From positions 1 through 58,217 of the forward strand of contig JAJFGC010000217.1 of NCBI GenBank assembly GCA_021776345.1: 58,217 bases of DNA, read 5' to 3'. The position numbers and the translations under genes were made by a program. Position 1 is the first letter of the stretch. Each line of letters begins with the position of its first letter. The DNA is from Hyphococcus sp. (GTDB taxonomy: Bacteria; Pseudomonadota; Alphaproteobacteria; Caulobacterales; Parvularculaceae). Positions 1-8,797 of this stretch are shown here, piece by piece. The notes under the pieces were generated by a model. It was not told the origin of the DNA, did no database searches, and saw nothing but the letters and a program-made list of their open reading frames with translations.

Positions 1-1050
1 GGCCATCGTCCGATTGCGCTGATGGGCGGCGGCACCACAAAAGTTGGCGACCCGTCCGGCAAAGACACCCAACGCGCGCTCCTGACCGATGCGGAGATCA
101 ACGACAATATCGCGTCGATCAAAGGCGTTTTTGAAAAATTCCTGAACTTCGGCGACGGTGCGCAAGACGCGCTGATGGTCAATAATAATGACTGGCTGTC
201 CAAGCTCGGCTATATCGAATTCTTACGCGACTATGGCGTTCATTTTACAATCAACCGTATGCTGACCTTTGATAGCGTCAAACTGCGCCTTGAGCGTGAA
301 AGCCCGATGACGTTTCTCGAGTTCAACTACATGTTGATGCAGGCCTATGATTTTCACGCGCTCTATAATCGCACAGGCTGCACGCTGCAGCTTGGCGGCT
401 CGGATCAGTGGGGCAATATCGTCAATGGCGTTGAGCTTTGCCGGCGCAAGGACAGCACTGAAGTCTTTGGCCTGACAACGCCGCTTCTTACCACCGCCTC
501 CGGTAAAAAAATGGGCAAAACCGAGAGCGGCGCCGTCTGGCTCAACCCGGATATGTTTACGCCATATGATTATTGGCAATATTGGCGCAATGTCGAAGAC
601 GCCGATGTCGCGACCATGCTGGCGCGATTCACAACCATGCCGATGGACGAAGTGCGCCGTCTCGCAGGCCTTGAAGGCGCCGAGATTAATGATGCTAAAA
701 AAATCCTCGCGACAGAGGCGACCGCCCTGCTCCATGGCCGTGACGCCGCGGATCGTGCAGCCGCGACGGCGCAGGAAACTTTTGAAAAAGGCGGTCTTGG
801 CGGAGACTTGCCAACGATCAGTCTTGGCGTCGATGAAATTGCTGCCGGTGCGCCGATGATCGATCAGTTTATCACGGCAGGGCTCTGCGCTTCAAAAGGC
901 GAAGCGCGCCGGCACATCAAAGCTGGCGCCTTAAAAATCAACGACCTGCCGGTCAAAGATGAGCGCAACCTCCAGGAAGGCGACATTGTAGATGGCGCCA
1001 TCAAGCTTTCCATCGGTAAGAAAAAGCACGCGATTATTAATGTTGGATAA
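1..1050 (+). CDS. tyrS: Tyrosyl-tRNA synthetase, 5'-truncated by window edge
   Basis: Charges tRNA-Tyr with tyrosine in the cytoplasm (class I aminoacyl-tRNA synthetase). The frame is open from base 1, so the ORF-track start at 22 is internal; 349 residues are visible and roughly the first 65 residues, including the HIGH motif, lie outside the window. Visible signatures are the tyrosine-pocket stretch [10 protein letters not shown], the KMSKS-equivalent [13 protein letters not shown], and a C-terminal S4 RNA-binding domain ([20 protein letters not shown]). It ends 16 bp from the convergent minus-strand gene, with no obvious terminator between them. Family assignment is secure. Confidence 0.97.
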   Translation, partial: GHRPIALMGGGTTKVGDPSGKDTQRALLTDAEINDNIASIKGVFEKFLNFGDGAQDALMVNNNDWLSKLGYIEFLRDYGVHFTINRMLTFDSVKLRLERESPMTFLEFNYMLMQAYDFHALYNRTGCTLQLGGSDQWGNIVNGVELCRRKDSTEVFGLTTPLLTTASGKKMGKTESGAVWLNPDMFTPYDYWQYWRNVEDADVATMLARFTTMPMDEVRRLAGLEGAEINDAKKILATEATALLHGRDAADRAAATAQETFEKGGLGGDLPTISLGVDEIAAGAPMIDQFITAGLCASKGEARRHIKAGALKINDLPVKDERNLQEGDIVDGAIKLSIGKKKHAIINVG

Positions 1051-1066
1051 TTGCTGAGCCCAATTA

Positions 1067-4000
1067 TTACAGTTGGCCTGGCTCTCTGGCGGCGGCCTCC
1101 TCATCAGCACCCGGAACGGTATCGGGCTCGTTGTCATTAACGGGCGCAATTGGATCAAACAGATTTCTGAAAATCCCAGGCGTCAATGCTGATAGAGGAT
1201 TGATAAAAACATTGGGCGCGGCGCGTTTTCCGCTTACCGAATATGAAAGTGCGAGAACGCCTTCGCCTTTTTTGCCGATAAGAATGTCACCGATGATCGG
1301 GGCGGCGCCCAATGCTGAATTGATCTGGTAAAGCGGCGCGACGGCGCCGTTCAGCTGCACCTCCCCGCCTTCGCCAACCGCGACAGCGCCATCCGCCGTC
1401 ATCCCGACCGATGGTCCGGTTGCATGGAAGTCTTTGATCGATACGACATTGTTAACGTAAGAAAACTCTCCGTAGGCCTGAGTTAGCTCAATGCCGCCGC
1501 CATTCATGAGATCGGAAAGCCCTTCCAGAGACCCCGCGGCAAATAATCGAGCCAGCAAAGGCGCATTGACCACGCGAAGATCTTGCGCCTCGATGACGCC
1601 TGATATGCCTTTCGTATCAGGCCCAACCAGATCAATTTTCATCGATCCGTCGCCGCCTTCGATGGAGCTATAACCAAAAATTGCTTTCAGAAGTTGGCCA
1701 AGTTCACGCGTCTTTGCTTCAATTGATTGAACCGGCCCGTCATCATCGCCCGTGTGCGCCATTGTAACTTTAAGCGGAGACCCGCCTTCGTCAAAGGCGG
1801 AAAAATCTAGCGTCTGTAGCTCGCTTTCGTTACGCCAAAGATCGAGGCTGGTATTATTGTAGTTGACGTTCTCGCGCATGCGCATTTGATCGATCCGTGC
1901 GGTCACAACAAGACCGGGCCCCCAATTGATCGGTTGATCACCGCCAGACCCCATCCCGGCGCCGGTAAGATCTTCCAGTATCGGACCGACATTTAGATAG
2001 TCGCCGATCGCCGTTAACGCCAATTCTCCAGTAGGTTTGCGCTGTGCTGACAGGTGCAGGCTGGCCGTGTTTTCAAGCTCGAAGGTTGGAAAGACCGCAG
2101 CGACCAGCGCATTATCCTTAAACTGAAGATTACCAGCAATCGAAACGCCGACGCCGGTAATTTCAGCTTTTTTTACATTGACCCCGTCAGCTGTAAACTC
2201 AATATCGATAGCGCCGCCCGCCGCCTCGCCCGCAGGTTTTCGCCAGTCAAAGGCATCCGCCCTAAGCATTGCGTCTTTGAAGTCAGCATTGGCGGTAATC
2301 GATTTAAAACTTCCTATGTCACCGAGCGCTTTGGCCGAAAACGCAACCGGCCCCCGCACATATTGCCGCGTCGGAATGCCGAGAAGATCGCCAGTCGTAG
2401 AATCCACGGTTCCAGCAATATCAAAACTCGAAGGCCCGTCCTCAACGAAGAAATTTTGTCGCCAGACGACGTCTATCGGCGTCTCGGAAAGGAACCCATC
2501 TGCGGTAACCTTCACAGAGCGAGGCTTGAGATCGACAACGCCTTTGACCGCAGTGAGCTCAGCATCAGCAGTCAAACCGGAGACCTGCATGTCGTCAAAA
2601 GTCGCTGTGCCGCTATAGCGATAGTCCTCGGCCGGCACGTCGCGTTTATTTGGCCGCATAATTTCAACGCGGGCGCGAGCGGCACCGCGAAATTGCGCTG
2701 GATCAAGGTTAATTTTCGACATCAAAATAAGCGGTTCTTGATCCAAAATGCCAAGCATATCATCGGACCTGCCGGTCGCCAGAAAGCGAATATAGGTAGG
2801 CTCCCATTTTGGGATAAAGACCGGAAACACCACCTCTCCCTCAGCAATGGTTACTTTGCCGACATTGGCGCGATCCACTTTTAAATCGAAGCTGTTTCCG
2901 CGCAGCACACCGCTGCCAGAGCCGCCGGTGATCGGCGTCATTTGCGTGACATAATAGGCTTTTGCGTCACTAACATCGAAGGTGATGTTCATTGCGTCAT
3001 CGGGCATCAGGCGCGTCTCATCGATCGCCCCTTCGGCAAGTTGCATTTGCGCGTTGATGTTTTCGATCGTCGCCGTCTCCAACCGCTCCGCAACCCAATC
3101 GCGAGCGCCCATGGCGACGCCCATCGGCCAAAGTTTCAATAGGCGTTGAGGGTCTAACGCACCGTCAATGGCAATTTGAGCGAAGACCTCCGGGGACGGC
3201 GCCACGCCAGCGTCATTGGCGCGCGGAAAGGACATGGAAAAATTGCCGGCGGCGGCAACGTCCAACAATGACAGCGAAAGCTCATCCAGATTAATTTTTC
3301 TATCGGCGATATCATAGCCGCCGACAATGGCGCCTCGATCGACCGTCAACGGCGTCGACAAGCGGCTCGGAATGTTTATGGTCAGGGCGTCAGCTTCTAA
3401 CTCAAAACCAATACGCTCAGGGTCGCGGACATCCTCGCCAAACACCAAATTGACGACCCCTTGAAGCGCCCCATTGTTGCCATTCACGTCGAAGGCAAAA
3501 CGATCAATCACGAACTCGTTTTTTTCCGGCGCAAAATCTGTCTCCCATTCAATGAATTTCACCGGTATCGGCGTTGCGCCAAACCGGAGCGCGCCGCCAT
3601 CGATACGGGCGTCGAAACTTGATGAAAGAACATCGCCGGACGATGTCAGTGATATCGCCGCTGTTCCAGAGACCGGCGCATCCAAAACCGCAGCGCGTTC
3701 TCCGTAAAACATGGTCAGAATATCACCGATCGGAAAATTCGACCCATCGATATCGGTGCTAATAACTTGGCTATCATTGTCATAATTTGCAGTTGCACGG
3801 ATGGAGGCCGCCGATCCGCCAATATCGAGATTGCCGCTGACGGCGGCGCTCAGCCCTTCTGTCTGGCGTTCAATCAAGACGCTTGCATCTTGCGTTGTCC
3901 ATGACCGGCCGGACGCAATATCCACAAAGGTAATTTCAGCATCAGCAATTTCCGCACGCTCGAACGTACTGCTTAAAGGATTACGGTCCAAAAAAGACGG

Positions 4001-4465
4001 TAGCGCGGAAGCGAGAGGCCATGTTTTTCTGCGGCCTCCCACCGCAGGGATTTTGACGTCCAGTGCTTCATTTCTGACAATTCGAAATTTGGCGTTTGTC
4101 GCCGACATCGTCCGTGGACCAATCGACCCGGAAATCAGCGACCCTGCGCTGAATGTCAGCATCACATCAGAGGCGCTTGCCGCCTCGGTGTTCTCGTCAT
4201 CGAGGATTTTCACCGCCGACAACTGAACCAGATAATCACCGCTTTGTTGATCACGCGCGAGTTCAATTGATCCGATATCACAGCGATAATCTTTCGGGAG
4301 ACGCCGGCTAACTGTGTATTCAAGGCTCGGTTTGAACATCGCCAGCGAGACCGGCGCCCGCTCAACACGCCAAAACAAAAAGACTACGCCCGCCGCAACA
4401 ACGGCAATAACGATCGCGGCGACCTCAAGGAAAATGAGACCCGCTTTCGCAGCGCGCTTTTTCAT
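1067..4465 (-). CDS. Large AsmA/YhdP-like envelope protein (DUF3971 type)
   Basis: 1132-residue protein with one N-terminal membrane anchor (about residues 9-31) followed by a long periplasmic region rich in beta-type repeats. The composition and the C-terminal part (roughly residues 880-1100, with GLSDLMNGGGIEL and ATGPSVGMTADGAVAV) resemble the AsmA-like C-terminal domain of the YhdP/TamB/AsmA superfamily. Known members span the periplasm and move phospholipids between inner and outer membranes; that role is inferred here from family resemblance only. The start is the first ATG after the divergent gap to bcp. It is apparently monocistronic, convergent with tyrS. No catalytic residues are expected. 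Confidence 0.8.
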   Translation of the reverse strand: MKKRAAKAGLIFLEVAAIVIAVVAAGVVFLFWRVERAPVSLAMFKPSLEYTVSRRLPKDYRCDIGSIELARDQQSGDYLVQLSAVKILDDENTEAASASDVMLTFSAGSLISGSIGPRTMSATNAKFRIVRNEALDVKIPAVGGRRKTWPLASALPSFLDRNPLSSTFERAEIADAEITFVDIASGRSWTTQDASVLIERQTEGLSAAVSGNLDIGGSAASIRATANYDNDSQVISTDIDGSNFPIGDILTMFYGERAAVLDAPVSGTAAISLTSSGDVLSSSFDARIDGGALRFGATPIPVKFIEWETDFAPEKNEFVIDRFAFDVNGNNGALQGVVNLVFGEDVRDPERIGFELEADALTINIPSRLSTPLTVDRGAIVGGYDIADRKINLDELSLSLLDVAAAGNFSMSFPRANDAGVAPSPEVFAQIAIDGALDPQRLLKLWPMGVAMGARDWVAERLETATIENINAQMQLAEGAIDETRLMPDDAMNITFDVSDAKAYYVTQMTPITGGSGSGVLRGNSFDLKVDRANVGKVTIAEGEVVFPVFIPKWEPTYIRFLATGRSDDMLGILDQEPLILMSKINLDPAQFRGAARARVEIMRPNKRDVPAEDYRYSGTATFDDMQVSGLTADAELTAVKGVVDLKPRSVKVTADGFLSETPIDVVWRQNFFVEDGPSSFDIAGTVDSTTGDLLGIPTRQYVRGPVAFSAKALGDIGSFKSITANADFKDAMLRADAFDWRKPAGEAAGGAIDIEFTADGVNVKKAEITGVGVSIAGNLQFKDNALVAAVFPTFELENTASLHLSAQRKPTGELALTAIGDYLNVGPILEDLTGAGMGSGGDQPINWGPGLVVTARIDQMRMRENVNYNNTSLDLWRNESELQTLDFSAFDEGGSPLKVTMAHTGDDDGPVQSIEAKTRELGQLLKAIFGYSSIEGGDGSMKIDLVGPDTKGISGVIEAQDLRVVNAPLLARLFAAGSLEGLSDLMNGGGIELTQAYGEFSYVNNVVSIKDFHATGPSVGMTADGAVAVGEGGEVQLNGAVAPLYQINSALGAAPIIGDILIGKKGEGVLALSYSVSGKRAAPNVFINPLSALTPGIFRNLFDPIAPVNDNEPDTVPGADEEAAAREPGQL

Positions 4466-4654
4466 ACCATTACCAGACCGTTGCCGGTCGCCCTGTTACT
4501 GCACCCGAAACTCGTATGACGCCCCCTCCCGGCAGGCGTCCAAGCGTTTATGGGTACCGACCAAAACCGCGCCCCGCAAGTCTCCACCCTCTAGCGAATT
4601 CTCAAAAGCGAGATATTGTGCGCGCTTTCAGCATAGAAATCTCAAGGAAGCATT

Positions 4655-5125
4655 ATGACGAAGGCTTTAGCGCCTGGAGCGAAAGCGCCAGCTTTTTCAA
4701 TGGAGACAGATGACGGGTCTAAAATTGCGTTAAAGGACCTGAAAGGAAAGAAGATCGTCCTTTATTTCTATCCGAAAGACGACACGCCCGGCTGCACAAA
4801 AGAGGCGATCGCTTTTTCCGAAGAAATCGCCAAGTTCAAGCGTGCTGGCGCCGTCATTATCGGCGTCTCAAAAGACAGCGTCTCTAAGCATCAAAAATTC
4901 AAAGACAAACATGACCTTAAGGTGACGCTCGCTGCCGACGAAGATGGCAAGGTCGTCGAGAAATATGGCGTCTGGGTCGAAAAAAATATGTATGGCCGTA
5001 AATATATGGGGATTGAGCGCTCTACTTTTCTGATTGATGAAAAGGGCGTCATTCGGGAAATATGGCGGAAGGTGAAAGTCGCCGGGCATGCCGAAGACGT
5101 CCTCAAGACCATCAAATCGCTTTGA
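4655..5125 (+). CDS. bcp: Bcp/PrxQ-type peroxiredoxin, single-cysteine
   Basis: Thiol peroxidase of the AhpC/TSA superfamily that reduces hydrogen peroxide and organic peroxides in the cytoplasm. 156 residues, usual for the family. The peroxidatic cysteine is C47 in DDTPGCTKEA, with FYPKDDTPGCT forming the active-site loop. It is the only cysteine in the protein: E. coli Bcp has its resolving cysteine five residues later, where this protein has isoleucine, so it should work as a 1-Cys enzyme or need an external thiol. AAGGAAG lies just upstream of the ATG. The next gene starts 2 nt after its stop, so the two are probably co-transcribed. Confidence 0.95.
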   Translation: MTKALAPGAKAPAFSMETDDGSKIALKDLKGKKIVLYFYPKDDTPGCTKEAIAFSEEIAKFKRAGAVIIGVSKDSVSKHQKFKDKHDLKVTLAADEDGKVVEKYGVWVEKNMYGRKYMGIERSTFLIDEKGVIREIWRKVKVAGHAEDVLKTIKSL

Positions 5126-5127
5126 CG

Positions 5128-5937
5128 ATGACGGTTATGAGCTTGTGTGAGGCGGCGATCGCCGTTCTGACTGCCCCCAACTCGCTGGCGAAAAAGGCCC
5201 GCGCCGAAGATGCAATCAAGGCGCTCCAAGTTGGTCAACCCATTGGGTATATTGACGGATTGAACCCGCCGGATCAACCAGCACGCCCGGAAAAGCCCGA
5301 TCTTGTTCCGCCTGGCCGCGTTGCCAGACGACGGCTTGGGTCGCCCCAGGGACGTGCTGCGCTCCTGCATGCGATTGCCCATATCGAGTTCAACGCAATT
5401 GATCTCGCCTTTGATATGGCTATTCGTTTCGTTAAAGAAATAGCACCCCTGGGACTTGACGACCAAGCCTTCGTCGCCGATTGGTTCGGCGTTGGCGGTG
5501 ATGAGGCCCGCCATTTTGGTATGATTGAAAAGCGCCTCGTCGATTTTGGGACTGTTTACGGTGATCTGCCGGCTCATAATGGTCTGTGGGAAGCCGCAGA
5601 AAAGACCAGTAACCACCTTCTCGCCCGTCTGGTCGTCGCGCCGCTGATTCTCGAAGCCAGAGGTCTCGATGTGACGCCGGGCATGATTACCCGCTTACGA
5701 GGCGCAGGCGACCACACCAGTGCCGATCTGTTGGAAGTCATCTATCGCGAGGAAATTGGCCATGTAGCCTGTGGCAAACGCTGGTTTCACGCAGTTTGCA
5801 AGGCGCAAGGAAAAGACCCGGTTCTGACATTTCAGTCTCTCCGGGACGAGTATTTTGAAGGAGGGCTGAAACCGCCCTTCAATCACGAGGCGCGACAACA
5901 GGCGGGGCTTTTGAGAGAGTATTATGAACCAAATTGA
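5128..5937 (+). CDS. DUF455 ferritin-like di-iron protein
   Basis: 269 residues from the ATG 2 nt after the bcp stop; the ORF track's longer form would overlap bcp and adds non-conserved sequence. The four-helix ferritin-like pattern is visible: E87 in HIEFNAID, E126xxH129 in DEARHF, E176 in LEARGLD, E209xxH212 in EEIGHV. This is the glutamate and ExxH spacing of carboxylate-bridged di-iron proteins. DUF455 members have no well-settled reaction; some are annotated as MiaE-like or rhamnose-associated. Being tightly coupled to a peroxiredoxin gene suggests a link to oxidative stress or iron handling, which is inference. A second in-frame ATG lies three codons downstream. Confidence 0.88.
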   Translation: MTVMSLCEAAIAVLTAPNSLAKKARAEDAIKALQVGQPIGYIDGLNPPDQPARPEKPDLVPPGRVARRRLGSPQGRAALLHAIAHIEFNAIDLAFDMAIRFVKEIAPLGLDDQAFVADWFGVGGDEARHFGMIEKRLVDFGTVYGDLPAHNGLWEAAEKTSNHLLARLVVAPLILEARGLDVTPGMITRLRGAGDHTSADLLEVIYREEIGHVACGKRWFHAVCKAQGKDPVLTFQSLRDEYFEGGLKPPFNHEARQQAGLLREYYEPN

Positions 5938-6093
5938 CACAAAGCCGTGCTAGGAAGGGCTCATGAGTCCAGAATCGAAAAAATCTGCGTTACACCATCA
6001 CATAAGTGTTGCGTAATGTTCGATTTTACGCTGCAATATATTAAGGGTGGCGACGCATGATAGTTATTGTGTGTGCAAGGGGCTGTTAGTTGA
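5938..6093. promoter_or_regulatory. Intergenic upstream of M23-bactofilin pair, two GANTC sites
   Basis: 156 nt gap. It contains two GANTC motifs 7 nt apart (GAGTC at 5965-5969, GAATC at 5972-5976), the recognition sequence of CcrM-type methyltransferases in many alphaproteobacteria. No clear promoter hexamers were found. AAGGGG lies about 13 nt before the ATG at 6094, an unusually long spacing for a ribosome binding site. Confidence 0.4.
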
Positions 6094-7410
6094 ATGAGCC
6101 GTCGTTCCGGCAATATGAAGCGCGTATTGAGCCGTTTATTTAAAGAACGGCAAATTTACCATCGAAGTGACGGCGTCGTGCATTTTATCTCGATGTCGGC
6201 AAAGACTCAGGTAGCGCTCGCAATCGTAGTTCTCGCAGCCCTGCTCTGGGTCGCGTACTCTTCCGTTAATGTAGTTTTCAAAGAGCAGATCATCGTCGCC
6301 AAAGAGCGCGAGCGGCTGGTGATGCAGACGAATTTGTCGAAACGTCTCCACGAGGCGCAAAAAGCCTATGACGACGTCAACTATCTAAACAATACGATTG
6401 AACGCCAGTTTGACGAGACCATGGACGATATCTGGTCGCGTCACCGCATGCTCGCCAATATGGTTGAGCGCAAGGCGGAGATTGATCAGACACTGAACTC
6501 GCAAGCCGAAGCCTTATCAGCAGCTGGCGGACCAAATGGCCAGAAACCGTCTAACGGCAATCGGGTCATGGTCGATGTGATCCCGGGCGAGCCAACGCCT
6601 CGCCAATCTCGGATGTCGGTGTTGCGCAAGGAAGCTGCCGCCGAAGCATCGATCCGCAAACCCGTTGCTGAAGAAGACGGCCTTGCGGCCGAATCCATCG
6701 AGATGATGGAAAAAGCTGCGGCTGATCTTTACCTTGAGCAAATGTTGCTTCTCGCTTCCGTTGAAGAAAAAGCGACACAGCAAATTGCTGAATTACGGCA
6801 GGTCATCAATAGCACCGGCGTATCATCGGAATCATTGGTGACACCGGCAAAGATTTCCAATGTGGTGTTAGCGCAAGGCGGCCCGTTTATCGAACCAAAC
6901 GCCATGAGCGGCGAGCCTGTGCGATTTTATCAGCATGCAAACCGTACAGCGACAATTATCGATGAATTAGAAGACGTCAAAAAAGCCATCAGGCATATGC
7001 CGTTGTCATCGCCGTTGACCGTTACGCGTCGTTTTACAAGCGGCTTCGGCGTCCGGCGAGATCCGATCAATGGACGTCATTCAAGCCATCATGGCATTGA
7101 TTTTGCTGCGCCGTGGGCGTCGCCAGTGACGGCGACGGGCGCGGGCATCGTTAAATTTGCGGGTACGCGCTCGGGTTGGGGGCGTATGGTAGAAATTGAT
7201 CATGGAAACGGGTTTGTCACTCGTTACGCTCATATGAGTAGGATTAGTGTGAAGGCGGGGCAAAAGGTTGACTTGCATAGCAAGGTAGGCGAGCTGGGCT
7301 CAAGTGGTCGGTCTACTGGACCGCATGTCCACTACGAAGTTTTGTTTAAAAAAAGACCAGTCAATCCACGTCGTTTTATTGAGGCGGGAAGATATGTTTT
7401 CGAAAGCTAA
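6094..7410 (+). CDS. Membrane-anchored M23 (LytM) peptidoglycan endopeptidase
   Basis: 438 residues. Cytoplasmic basic N-terminus, one membrane helix at about 37-58, a coiled-coil region (about 62-135), a middle region of low complexity, and a C-terminal M23 domain (about 320-425). The zinc and catalytic residues are intact: H332xxxD336 (HHGIDFAAP) and H411xH413 (GPHVHYE), so it should be an active cross-link hydrolase rather than a degenerate activator. Its 3' end overlaps the bactofilin gene by 17 nt. Pairing of an M23 peptidase with a bactofilin is known in shape control, for example LmdC-BacA in Hyphomonas and Csd1-CcmA in Helicobacter, and the same role is likely here. A later ATG at 6115 is possible. 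Confidence 0.92.
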   Translation: MSRRSGNMKRVLSRLFKERQIYHRSDGVVHFISMSAKTQVALAIVVLAALLWVAYSSVNVVFKEQIIVAKERERLVMQTNLSKRLHEAQKAYDDVNYLNNTIERQFDETMDDIWSRHRMLANMVERKAEIDQTLNSQAEALSAAGGPNGQKPSNGNRVMVDVIPGEPTPRQSRMSVLRKEAAAEASIRKPVAEEDGLAAESIEMMEKAAADLYLEQMLLLASVEEKATQQIAELRQVINSTGVSSESLVTPAKISNVVLAQGGPFIEPNAMSGEPVRFYQHANRTATIIDELEDVKKAIRHMPLSSPLTVTRRFTSGFGVRRDPINGRHSSHHGIDFAAPWASPVTATGAGIVKFAGTRSGWGRMVEIDHGNGFVTRYAHMSRISVKAGQKVDLHSKVGELGSSGRSTGPHVHYEVLFKKRPVNPRRFIEAGRYVFES

Positions 7411-7990
7411 AGCCAGCAAGTCATCAGATGCAAAGCCGCAGACCGGGTCGTTGAATGAAACGCCAGCGCAGCAGGCAAGCGTACACTCATCGTCAAAAAG
7501 GTCGGGTTCCATGAAGCCAGCAGGCGTTCCTTCAATTATTTCCACGGATGTCGTCATGCGCGGCAATATTAACTCAGCCGGCGAGATACAGTTTGACGGT
7601 TCGCTCGAAGGCGACGTCAAAGCCGGTTCCCTGATCATTGGCGAAAAAGCCACCGTAAAGGGTGAAGTGATTTGCGAAACAGTAACGGTGCGTGGTCGCG
7701 TCGAAGGCGGCATTCGCGCCAAATCAGTGTCGCTTGCCTCAACCGCACATATCCAGGGCGACATTCTTCATAGCTCGCTCTCGGTCGAAACAGGGGCTCA
7801 TTTTGAAGGCAATTGCCGTCATTCAGATGATCCGTTGTCGGATGCGTCGGCGAAAGATTTCCGTCGCTCACGTCCGTCATCACCACAACCTGCGCCGCGC
7901 CCGGTGAACACGTCTCTTGAAGACAACGTCGAGCCAGTCGGAAACGACACTCCATCATTTCTAAATCAGGGCCGCTCGCCACTACGATAA
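7394..7990 (+). CDS. Bactofilin
   Basis: 199 residues from the ATG at 7394 (the longer ORF-track version reads through the M23 domain of the preceding gene in another frame). The central bactofilin beta-helix domain spans about 47-145, with the repeating short strands seen in RGNINSAGEIQFDGSLEGDV and GRVEGGIRAKSVSL. It is flanked by disordered proline- and serine-rich ends. Bactofilins polymerise without nucleotide on the inner membrane face and localise cell-wall enzymes. The 17-nt overlap with the upstream peptidase gene indicates translational coupling, and the peptidase is its likely client. Transcription ends at the hairpin about 40 nt downstream. Confidence 0.95.
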   Translation: MFSKAKASKSSDAKPQTGSLNETPAQQASVHSSSKRSGSMKPAGVPSIISTDVVMRGNINSAGEIQFDGSLEGDVKAGSLIIGEKATVKGEVICETVTVRGRVEGGIRAKSVSLASTAHIQGDILHSSLSVETGAHFEGNCRHSDDPLSDASAKDFRRSRPSSPQPAPRPVNTSLEDNVEPVGNDTPSFLNQGRSPLR

Positions 7991-8030
7991 GCCCAGCGCG
8001 TCGGCGCCTGACGAAGACAGTTGAACAATA

Positions 8031-8057
8031 AAAAAGGCCGCTCATCGCGGCCTTTTT
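8031..8057. terminator. Bidirectional intrinsic terminator
   Basis: Perfect 11-bp stem AAAAAGGCCGC / GCGGCCTTTTT around a 5-nt loop TCATC. The A-tract on one side and T-tract on the other let it serve both the plus-strand bactofilin operon and the minus-strand gene ending at 8080. Confidence 0.92.
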
Positions 8058-8079
8058 CTTTAAGGCGTATCCGCCTGAC

Positions 8080-8559
8080 TTACCGGCCGCGCAGGCCCGC
8101 AAGCCCTGAGATCAGAGTCAACATACCAAACGCCGCAGCAAGATATGCTCCCCACTGGACACCGGGCAACCCTTCCGGTGTTCCCATCATCGACAGCGCG
8201 AAATATCCCATCGCGCCGAGCGTCGCCAAGCCAGCCACAACCGTGACCATACTTGTCAGCCTGCCAATGAAAGGCAAAAGCCCGGCCACGCCAAGAGCGG
8301 CGGCGGCCACAGAAATCAGCGCCGCCCAGGAGATAACATCGCCAACCACGGTCGAGCCGTTAAGCTGACCCTCCGACGCACAGTCCTCGCCAATCGGCAG
8401 TTGCAGCTTGCGCAAACACTCCACGGCCTCGCCAATAAAATACTCGCCGGAACGCAGCGTCGTGGAATCACCCGTCGCTGACCCTGACGTGGTTTCCGAA
8501 AACATCGGTCCAAAGAAAATCGCCGCAACGATTGCGAGCGGCAGTAAAATGCGAGTCAT
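8080..8559 (-). CDS. Hypothetical four-helix membrane protein
   Basis: 159 residues from the ATG preceded by GGGGGG; the track start nine codons upstream has no supporting signal. Predicted helices are at about 4-20 (possibly a signal peptide), 74-96, 103-124 and 136-156. Between helices 1 and 2 is an exported loop with two cysteines (C48, C60) that could form a disulfide. I do not recognise a family. It is a single gene between a bidirectional terminator and the divergent nitrilase gene, so nothing about its job follows from context. Confidence 0.65.
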   Translation of the reverse strand: MTRILLPLAIVAAIFFGPMFSETTSGSATGDSTTLRSGEYFIGEAVECLRKLQLPIGEDCASEGQLNGSTVVGDVISWAALISVAAAALGVAGLLPFIGRLTSMVTVVAGLATLGAMGYFALSMMGTPEGLPGVQWGAYLAAAFGMLTLISGLAGLRGR

Positions 8560-8797
8560 ATGACCCCCCGTATTTCCCAACAACAAACAGGCCGCGACTT
8601 TACCCCTTGTTCAAGACTTAGCCAAGGCTGGATATGTGTGCGCCGACACGTCAATCACCAACGCCGTCTTGCTTGAAGCCTTCAATTCCGCCAATTCTTC
8701 CGAAAAGTTGATTACCTGAAGCCCTTCGCCTGGTAGTCAAAAAAGACGATTAGGCTAAGCTCGACGTCAAATTCCAGCTCAAATATTGGTCTCCCAG

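Noticed and set aside
2054-2884. 276-codon plus-strand ORF
   Set aside because: Antisense shadow of the AsmA/YhdP-like gene; composition unlike a protein and no start signals.
4891-5616. 241-codon minus-strand ORF
   Set aside because: Antisense to bcp and the DUF455 gene, both of which have clear family motifs.
5931-5962. TTGACA followed by GCTAGG after DUF455 as a promoter
   Set aside because: Only 9 nt separate the two elements, too short for a sigma-70-type promoter.
8587-8797. Open minus-strand stretch resembling a protein end (ALVIDVSAHTYPALAKS)
   Set aside because: It opens right after a stop codon, has no start codon with a binding site, and cannot be joined to a longer frame without assuming a shift. 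Probably chance or an unrecognisable remnant.
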